Assembly: GCA_942159475.1 (NCBI GenBank)
Contig: OW804094.1
Location: 9,865,555-9,929,554, forward strand
Length of the DNA stretch: 64,000 bases
DNA from: Sthenelais limicola
Lineage: Eukaryota; Annelida; Polychaeta; Phyllodocida; Sigalionidae
Direction of reading: 5' to 3'
Under the pieces are notes generated by a model. The model ran no database searches and had not been told where the DNA came from. It was given only the letters and a program-made list of their open reading frames with translations. Each line of letters starts with the position of its first letter. Position 1 is the first letter of the stretch. The position numbers were made by a program, and so were the translations under genes. Below are positions 56,608 to 64,000 of this stretch, piece after piece.

Positions 56608-57181
56608 ATGAAAGAATTAACAAAAGGAGGTGAGTGGTGCATAGGCCGGCGGAAGTGCTATATCGTTGACCCATGTCGTGGTTGCGCTATTTCTACCTCC
56701 TTTCTCCCGCGTGGGAGAGTTCACACCCGATCTTGGAAGCGATGTATTTAAGCATAACTATTAACTTTACTCTTACAATTCATGCAGTACCTTCATGCTG
56801 CCACTAGATTTACCAAACTAATAATTTCTAAATTTACTTCATTTCATTATATTTCTGTTCTTGACCTTTGGTCTTACTTTGGACTTTGTTCAGTAGAGTT
56901 AGGTCTAGATAGACACAGCGGTGGGCGGAGGACCATGGTTATTCTGTATCAAATTACCTTTTGTGAGCCCATATCTCAATGATAATGTCCTCAATTGATT
57001 ATTAGAACTTCATTGTACAATGTACTTGTTTGTCGATAACTCAACTGTCGTTATTACAGAAGATGTGCTGTATAGAAATACTAAATCAAAAGAAATAAAA
57101 AAAAAAATCACTCCTTTCTCCTTTTCACTCCCAATACTGCACTGTAATAGACATACACAGTGAGACATGCACATCCCCAAT
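56608..57181. other. Unassigned stretch
   Basis: Nothing recognised. Confidence 0.35.
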
Positions 57182-57490
57182 AGGGGAGTTGCATAGCCGC
57201 CATTTTGAACCTTGATTTGCATTGAATTATATAATTATATAAGTAATATTTATTAATGTTCTAATATCAATATCCATGTGTAACACATGTTCCCATGACC
57301 CAATCCCCAACTTTCCGATCATGCATTTGGTTTTTATAGATCATTTATAAAAGCTATGATATCGATGAAAACATTCTTCCAATTTTCGATAAAAAAAGTT
57401 GCCAAATATTTGTATGTCAGATTTGAACTGAATCCATCCCACCATGCACTGTAACAGACATGCGCAGTGAGACACGCAAATCCCCAATTG
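57182..57490. mobile_element. Family D element, shortened
   Basis: Left TAGGGGAGTTGCATAGCCGCC with CATTTTGAA following; right GACACGCAAATCCCCAATT. Internal block CGATAAAAAAAGTTGCCAAATA is typical of the family. The octamer is changed at both ends (GTTGCAT, CGCAAAT). Confidence 0.75.
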
Positions 57491-57504
57491 ACTAAGATTT
57501 ATGT

Positions 57505-57739
57505 GGGTGAGATTTTTAGAAAATGTACCATTCGTCTTCACCAATCTTCTCAAATAACCCTGATTTAAGGCAAAAATAAGGTACAAAATGCAATTTAACA
57601 TAACAGAACTAATACTTTACATAAATGAGACACCAAATATACTCAGATACACCCGGTATTCTTCATTTTTCAGCCTAATTTAGCAGAATTTCCTAAATGT
57701 GTAGATCTGCCAATTGTACATTTTCTGAAAATCTGACCC
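57505..57739 (-). mobile_element. Family A MITE, complete
   Basis: Left GGGTGAGATTTTTAGAAAAT, right TTTTCTGAAAATCTGACCC. Confidence 0.9.
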
Positions 57740-58023
57740 ATATAGTTTTGGCAGGCAACCAATCATTACTAAATTGGATGGTTGTCTGATATTGTCAATC
57801 AATCAATACAAAGTTGTGATAAATTATGGGAGGTATAAAGGAAATGATTACGATCTAAAGTTACAATAAGCGGGTTGTCTCATATGTTCATTAGATCATG
57901 AATTTTTCAAGCGCAATTTCTAAACAATTCAAATTGTCCTATGGGCTCCCCACCTACCTGAATGCATTGACAAGCCATGATGACAAAGGGACATAATTGG
58001 TTTATGCCTCAATTGTCCCATTT

Positions 58024-58506
58024 CCACCAATAGGGGAGTTGCATAGCCGCCATTTTGAATCTTGATCCACATGTAATTATAAGACTGCTAAACCCAACAA
58101 TGTTATGCTACTCTACCATTAGTCTCATAATTCCAAGCGAATCCAGATTCAAGATGGTCGCTATGCAAATCCCCTAGGCACCATTTTGAATCTTGATTCA
58201 CATAGAATTATGGGACTAATGGTACAGTCTAAAATCTATAGAAAACATGTTATATTCAGTATGGGATATTTATCAATGCTCTAATATCAATATCCATGTA
58301 CTATACATGTTTCCATAACACAAGTCTCCATCTGTCCCATCATGCAATTGGTTTTCATAGATCATTAGATCTATCTGATATTGGTGAAAATATTCTTGCA
58401 ATTTTCGATAAAAATCTCACCAAATATTTGTATGTCAGATTTTAAAAGAGTCCATCTCATGATTTACTGTAACAAACATGTGCAGTGGCACATGCAAATC
58501 CCCTAT
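58024..58506. mobile_element. Family D element, near complete with internal second terminus
   Basis: Left TAGGGGAGTTGCATAGCCGCC, right GCACATGCAAATCCCCTATA. A third TIR-like CTATGCAAATCCCCTAGG lies at about 58152-58169, so two copies may be fused or nested. CATTTTGAATCTTGAT follows the left and internal termini. Confidence 0.78.
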
Positions 58507-58649
58507 AAAGATGACGAAGGGCCATAATTGGTTTACGCCTCATGCAATTGTCCCATTTTATGTGCTACTAATGAATACATAGTAGGCTTTATCCATGCCT
58601 CAATCATTTACCACTGATCTGCGTAGGCTATAACATTGCTTGCAATACA

Positions 58650-58710
58650 ATAGGGGATTTGCATACATAGTCGCCATTTTGATTTTTGATTCTCATGGAA
58701 TTTTTATAGC
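58650..58710. mobile_element. Family D terminus only
   Basis: ATAGGGGATTTGCATACATA, then GTCGCCATTTTG and the usual subterminal bases, then breaks into the palindrome at 58706. Confidence 0.65.
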
Positions 58711-58814
58711 ATATGGCACGATGGAGGGTTCAAACTGATCGAGACCTTCGGGGTTCGTCCCGTTTTCTGATGGGTCTCGATCAGTTTGAACCCAAACAGA
58801 GTGCCATTTGCTAT
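58706..58814. repeat. 109-bp palindrome
   Basis: Perfect 21-bp arms (58726-58746 and 58773-58793, core CAAACTGATCGAGACC) with a 26-base loop, and an outer imperfect pair ATAGCATATGGCAC / GTGCCATTTGCTAT. Confidence 0.88.
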
Positions 58815-59147
58815 TTATTACACACTCTATTTAGATGTTAGAAAGTAAATTTAACTTGTTTAGCCTATAGTTTAGCTTGAGGAGGCTTGATTCCCCACAA
58901 TTTGTAGGCCTAAGTTACGCGGTGGGGATGCTGCGCCAATAAGATTGCGTCGTTGGCCAAACTGTTCACATGAACAGTTCAGATAAACCGAACTACACCC
59001 CCAAACTGCACCTTTCTAACTGCTCATGTGTGTAATAATGGGATACATTGTTTTCAGAGCAATGCGTGTATAATAAATTGTTATTCACCTTTGAATGTTG
59101 TCAATATACCTTTGCACTATCGGTCCTCATGCTGATAAAGCATATAT

Positions 59148-59553
59148 GTGATGTGTTTCAGGAAAATGAGTCATAAGTCGCAAAATTGATATTTTTCAAA
59201 GTGTTTTATTCACAAGATCACATTATTAGAATGTTCTGATTTTTGGAGAGTTTATCACTTATAGCTATATCAATCGATGTATCAAATTCCAGGACAATCT
59301 ATGTAATATATCCTTGAGTTTTACAGGGCCTCATATGGACTACATTTAGTTACTTTTCTGTTTATTGACCCCCAGAAATATTGGAAATTTTTTTTCAAAA
59401 ACAAAAATATCAAACTTAACATCTAGAAATACTTATAAGATTATTAGACTGTTTACTATCATTGGAATCAGCTTGATCTCAACTTTTCAGATATAATGGT
59501 ATCTCAAAATCTATTTTTTGCGACTTATGACTCATTTTCCTGAATCACATCAC
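59148..59553 (+). mobile_element. Family B MITE, complete, ATAT duplication
   Basis: ATAT at 59144-59147 and 59554-59557. Very close to 16265 and 24569. Confidence 0.93.
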
Positions 59554-59639
59554 ATATATATAAAGACCGCTAACCATAATACATAGGCCGCAAAAATAAA
59601 AATAAATGCTCGGTCTTGAATATGAGTAATTTATTGCAC

Positions 59640-59828
59640 AATAATGGGACAAATGGTACAGTATAAAATCTATAGCAATTTTCAATAGAAATATTGCCCG
59701 ATATTATATTCATATATCAGATTTCACATGTCTACTGCAGTGCATGCTGGGATAGATTCTGATGAAATCTGATATAAATATTTGGCAACATTTTTATCGA
59801 AAGTTCCATTGCAAATCCCCAATAGGAC
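59640..59828. mobile_element. Family D element, fragment
   Basis: GGTACAGTATAAAATCTATA, then the GCATGCTGGGATAGATTCTG and ATATTTGGCAACATTTTTAT blocks, ending near GCAAATCCCCAATAGG. Confidence 0.65.
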
Positions 59829-60051
59829 GCCATGATATTACCCCATTGTCCATATACTACTTATTGTTATTCGGTCCACTAGCCCCATTTCTGTATACTA
59901 CTAATATAACAACGCCCGAGGGACGGAGCAAGGCCCGAGTAATCCCGCCTTTTCTTTTGTATTTATTCCGCTCTCGTTTATTAAAATGTACTTGAACATG
60001 ATTTATTGACGTTGTTATCCGTTCAGCTTAATTTGTGCTCATGACGGAATT

Positions 60052-60270
60052 GGGATGTGTTGCAGCAAAATGAGTCACAAGTCACAAAAAACGGATTTTG
60101 AGATATCATATTTGAAAAGATCAAGCATATTTGAAGAGATCAAGCAGATTCTAATGATGGTAAACAGTAGGACATTTCTATATTTCAAGTTTGATGTTTT
60201 TACTAAAGCAGCTAAATATACTCTATAGGATGACCTTAGAACTACAAGGATATAATTAATACACTGTCTT
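60052..60270 (-). mobile_element. Family B MITE, degraded
   Basis: GGGATGTGTTGCAGCAAAAT start with TGAGTCACAAGTCAC; ends near CACTGTCTTCACTG without a right terminus. Confidence 0.75.
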
Positions 60271-60454
60271 CACTGTACTCGTTCTGCAAGTAGAGCTACA
60301 GTGCTGGACGGACAGCACATGTTTCAAATGCGTAATTCATCCCGCCATGAACTTACACATGTTCTGTAATTCATGCCGCCGTAGCCGGGGGAGGTGTAAT
60401 TGCAGGATACATAACTCAGATTGCGCTACATTTTCTGAAGAAAAAAGCTGTGAT

Positions 60455-60528
60455 GCTTGGCTGACGTGTGAACCTACAACCTTCTACTCTGTAAGCCAAC
60501 GTGCTAACCACTACACCACGGCTTGGCT
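60455..60528 (-). tRNA. tRNA-like sequence (pseudogene or SINE head)
   Basis: Minus strand A-box-like GTGGTGTAGTGGTTAGCACG and B-box-like GTAGGTTCACACG at tRNA spacing. The anticodon stem pairs poorly. Confidence 0.4.
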
Positions 60529-60680
60529 GTGTGTGAGAGAGAGAGAAACAGAGACAGGAACAGAAAGAGAGTGAGAAGGATGGGGCGAGGCAGACAGGTA
60601 GATTGCAATTGAAAGAAAGTTAAGAAGTAGATGGGTGGGAAAGAGGAAGAACAGGAAATATTTTTTTCCGGAATATATAT

Positions 60681-60712
60681 GGGTCAGGTCGCCTAGAAAT
60701 GTACAATTGGAT
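60681..60712. mobile_element. Family A MITE, terminus only
   Basis: GGGTCAGGTCGCCTAGAAAT then GTACAATTGG; the body is absent. Confidence 0.7.
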
Positions 60713-61263
60713 CCAAATTCCATCAATCCCTTCTTTGAGGTTGAATTACAAAAAATACACTAACTCTTAATAGTGTTCTGCTTTCAGGGATGTTGTAGTG
60801 GTATGGAAGCAACTAAAGCCGCATTTCCATGCATGTCATACTCTAGATTCCTAGTAGGGCCTTACTATACATATGCCCGACCTATTATTTTTAGCATTTC
60901 AATAAAATATATTCTTAATGTTCTTTTGCAGAAAAAACGTTCTTAGAATCGAATTGAAGTATGATTCACACAGCTTAGGCGTAGCCTAAATAGTTCTAAA
61001 AACGGGAGGTAGACTTATGAGGTTTCCTACAAATATTATCACTTTTGGGTAATATGGCATGTTTCCCATCAAAATGAAGCTTAGGTTGAGGCGGATGTGG
61101 CTATGTAACCCGTACTTGTATAACTTTAATATGAAGTGCAATCATGACCACGTAAAAACTAAAAAATTATGGTGTAGAAATGGTAGCTAATGGTATATGC
61201 AATGATTTCACACCTAGCTTTCTCAGTTATAAGCTTGTGCTATGGCACTGCGCCATATATCTG
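60713..61263. other. Unassigned stretch
   Basis: No gene or repeat family. Confidence 0.35.
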
Positions 61264-62393
61264 CAGGGGCGGATCCAGGGGGGGGGGGGGTTCGGGGGGT
61301 TCGAACCCCCCCCTTGGGCCCCATGATGCCCTTTTTTCCCTACCAAAAAGTGCCCTTTTTCCAGCCCAAAAGTGCCCTTTTTCCAGCCCAAAAGTACCCT
61401 TTTTCCAGCCTCAAAATGCCTTTTTTCCAGCCCCAAAGTGCCCTTTTTTCCCACCCCAAATTGCCTTTTCTCCCACCCCAAATTGCCATTTTTTCCGCCC
61501 TAAAGTGCCCTTTTTCCCACCCCAGATTTTCTTTTTTCTGCCATAAATGGCCTTTTTCCTGTCCCAAAACGATAATTTGTCTCAAAATTAGCCTTTTGGG
61601 GGCTACAGCAATGTGACAAGGTGACCATTCACTGTGTAACTTACCTATTTGCCCCCCATATTTGCCCCCATATTTAAGGAAATTTCCCCAAATATCTCCC
61701 ATGTACTCACAGTACCTTCCTAATCATTTTATTAAAATTTTTTTTTAACAATGTTTTATTCATCATATCCTGCTTTCTTGGCTTCTACAATTCTAAGACA
61801 TGTTATTTGACAATTCAATTTTTTCATGAAATCATTTTTTTCATTTTTTTGTTTTTCTTCATTTTCTCTCTCCTAGAAGCCAAGAAAGCAGGATATGATG
61901 AATAAAACATTGTTAAAAAAAAAATTTAATAAAATGATTAGGAAGGTACTGTGAGTACATGGGAGATATTTGGGGAAATTTCCTTAAATATGGGGGCGAA
62001 TATGGGGGGCAAATAGGTAAGTTACACAGTGAATGGTCACCTTGTCACATTGCTGTAGCCCCCAAAAGGCTAATTTTGAGACAAATTATCGTTTTGGGAC
62101 AGGAAAAAGGCCATTTATGGCAGAAAAAAGAAAATCTGGGGTGGGAAAAAGGGCACTTTAGGGCGGAAAAAATGGCAATTTGGGGTGGGAGAAAAGGCAA
62201 TTTGGGGTGGGAAAAAAGGGCACTTTGGGGCTGGAAAAAAGGCATTTTGAGGCTGGAAAAAGGGTACTTTTGGGCTGGAAAAAGGGCACTTTTGGGCTGG
62301 AAAAAGGGCACTTTTTGGTAGGGAAAAAAGGGCATCATGGGGCCCAAGGGGGGGGTTCGAACCCCCCGAACCCCCCCCCTGGATCCGCCCCTG
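61264..62393. mobile_element. 1.13-kb hAT-like foldback element
   Basis: Arms 61264-61787 and 61874-62393 are near-perfect inverse copies around an 86-base T-rich spacer. Termini CAGGGGCGGATCCAGG resemble hAT ends as I recall them. Flanks ATATATCT (61255-61262) and AATTATCT (62394-62401) agree at six of eight positions, fitting an aged 8-bp duplication with one extra G on the left. Each arm holds a minisatellite of AGTGCCCTTTTTCCAGCCC-type units. Differences between arms: the G run after GGATCCA and one base in the GGGGGCGAATATGG region. All frames inside are mirror-image repeat artefacts. Confidence 0.82.
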
Positions 62394-62549
62394 AATTATC
62401 TACCCAAAGGGAGGGTGACACAAAGCCAAGGCGAATTACACTTATTTTGACGGTGTGCCGCCATAGTTCTACGCTTTTTGGGGACAGTGTTGATATTCCG
62501 CGCATGCATTTATACAGCTCTAAGTGGTTGATACTTCAAAGATGAGCAC

Positions 62550-62634
62550 ATTCATACAACGAGATCTGGTGAATAAATCACTTTGATGAATATAAATTTT
62601 GCGACTTGTAACTCATTTTCCTGAAACACATCAC
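62550..62634 (-). mobile_element. Family B MITE, 3' fragment
   Basis: From ACGAGATCTGGTGAATAAAT to TTTTCCTGAAACACATCAC. TAACTCATT replaces the usual GTGACTCATT. Confidence 0.75.
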
Positions 62635-62943
62635 AGTTGCATGTTTCTACGCATCGTTTTTTCTACCCAGTGAGCAGAAGAGTGCTTTATGGTCGGGACT
62701 GTGTTTTAGGAAGTAACTTCTCAGTCAAAATCAGTTAATTCTAAAGTAGTGCCATGACAGGTTATTATGTGTTATTGTTTTGCAATAAATTACTCATATT
62801 CAAGACCGAGTATTTATTTTTCTATTTTTACGGCCTATGTATTATAGTTAGCGGTCTGTATATGCTATATCAGCCTGAGGACTGATAGTGCAAAGGTATA
62901 TTGACAACATTCAAAGCGTTGAATGTAATGTATAGCTATATGA

Positions 62944-63325
62944 GGTTTTTTCGACTATTAATGGTTAATATGAATGAGCACGGCGTCGATAATATTGTAT
63001 AAAATCATGTTTTTAACTCATCTCTTCCTCTCAAAAAACCCACCATCGACAAGGTGATATGAGTTGGAATATTTGTTTTAATTTCCATAAATTATCCTGT
63101 ATCTTATATCATATTGAATTGTACCTTAAATGAGTAACTATATACAACTATCTTATATTAATATGAGAATGTACTTCGTAACTTGTACTGTCCTAAACAG
63201 AGTTGATGTATAATATCTATTTTTCTCTATTTGTTTAAATCAGGCTGTCCTGAAAATATTCATACTCATACGTGTGGAAATGTTGTAGACCTGAATAAAA
63301 TATTTTCTAAATAAAAAAAATCATT
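62944..63325 (+). mobile_element. LINE-like 3' end (copy 2)
   Basis: Matches 52610-52977 through GAGCACGGCGTCGATAATAT, GACAAGGTGATATGAGTTGG and CAGGCTGTCCTGAAAATATT, ending CTGAATAAAATATTTTCTAA with an A-rich tail. Confidence 0.82.
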
Positions 63326-63910
63326 GCTCTGAAAACAACGACTAGAGTGATTTACGCATAGTGCGTATTTCACTAGTGATTTACACGGGGTTGTCATGGC
63401 AACCAATCTGTTTTTTTTTACTAAGATTACCGGTAAAATTCAAATTTATAAATCATTTTTTTTCTATTTTCATGATTGAAAGGATGCATACAAAATCTGT
63501 TTACTAACTCGTTGTTTTCAGTCGCATAGATTATTGCACGAGTTGGCCAGGGAACCATGTATGCAGGACCTCGTCAATCCTCTCCACCTCCACAACCAAT
63601 TAAGGCTTACCGCAGCCAGTAGAGAGGTTATACAAATAATTAGATATTTTGCTGAATTGAAGAGCTACATATCAACACAGATACTATATGAGGGACTGTT
63701 ACAAATTTGCCACCTATCATCATCATTTCTCAATATAAGTTTCCTTTTCTTAATACGCTAAGAGAAAGATTGAATTCTCAATACAGTTCTGCAATAGATG
63801 GCACAGTAATGATGATGTTTCTATTCAGTTTACCCACTAATACGTCTCCATAGGAGTAGAAAACAACCATTGAAACTGGCTTATGGTACTGCCACTTACC
63901 AAAGCCATAT
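63326..63910. other. Unassigned stretch
   Basis: A 75-codon plus frame at 63534-63761 shows no motif. Nothing else recognised. Confidence 0.3.
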
Positions 63911-64000
63911 GTGATGTGTTTCAGGAAATGAGTCGCGAGTCACACAAATGATATTTTTGAAAGTGTGTTATTCACAGAATCTCTTTATTCGAACGTTCTG
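63911..64000 (+). mobile_element. Family B MITE, cut by the right window edge
   Basis: Preceded by ATAT; GTGATGTGTTTCAGGAAATG start and consensus continuing to the last base. Confidence 0.85.

Noticed and set aside
61190..62545. Paired frames of 84-124 codons on both strands
   Set aside because: Mirror images produced by the long inverted repeat and its minisatellite units.

Overview
The window looks like nuclear DNA from an AT-rich, repeat-dense invertebrate animal genome. A marine lophotrochozoan is my best guess. That rests on one neuropeptide-receptor gene of invertebrate NPF/NPY type and on a SINE ending in ACTC repeats, a style I associate with gastropods and relatives; both are recollection, not a search. 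There is no bacterial-style gene density, operon or CRISPR array.

Only one gene is clearly intact: a single-exon class A G-protein-coupled receptor on the minus strand at 39948-41300. A transposon copy ends 17 bases past its stop codon. About 160 bases upstream of its start lies a purine/pyrimidine tract of roughly 2.1 kb. At the left edge (1-1692, minus strand) is a decayed multi-part protein-coding element: two cysteine-containing fragments, then a reading frame with SGNH-hydrolase-like motifs that runs off the window.

Nearly everything else is mobile DNA. Family A is a MITE of about 235 bp with termini GGGTCAGATTTTCAGAAAAT and 4-bp AT-rich target duplications; I count 26 complete or near-complete copies plus one truncated. 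Family B is a MITE of about 400 bp with termini GTGATGTGTTTCAGG; about 28 copies or pieces, also with 4-bp duplications (ATAT, AAAT, ATTT). Every well-preserved B terminus carries an AP-1-like TGAGTCA. Family D has termini containing the octamer ATGCAAAT, next to a YY1-like site in some copies. Other elements are two PIF/Harbinger-type MITEs with TAA/TTA duplications, a Tc1/mariner-like MITE, a 1.13-kb hAT-like foldback, several long palindromes, and 3' ends of at least three LINE-like families.

A pyrimidine-rich SINE occurs at 6.2, 8.3, 9.8, 15.7, 22.5 and 45.7 kb, with 12-13 bp target duplications at three sites. At 47.8-49.9 kb its two halves have each become a tandem array.

Layout: 0-1.7 kb decayed coding element; 1.7-5 kb mostly unassigned with short tandem repeats; 5-10.9 kb A, B and SINE copies; 11.5-12.1 kb minisatellite; 14-17.3 kb nested B, Harbinger MITE and SINE; 18-30 kb dense A, B and D copies with local duplications; 31.2-32 kb minisatellite; 33-39.9 kb A, B and D copies; 39.9-41.3 kb receptor; 41.4-43.6 kb purine tract; 44-47 kb palindromes and SINE pieces; 47.8-49.9 kb SINE-derived arrays; 50-64 kb A, B, D and LINE ends and the long hairpin. 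The genes do not form a pathway; the window shows repeat colonisation around one receptor gene.
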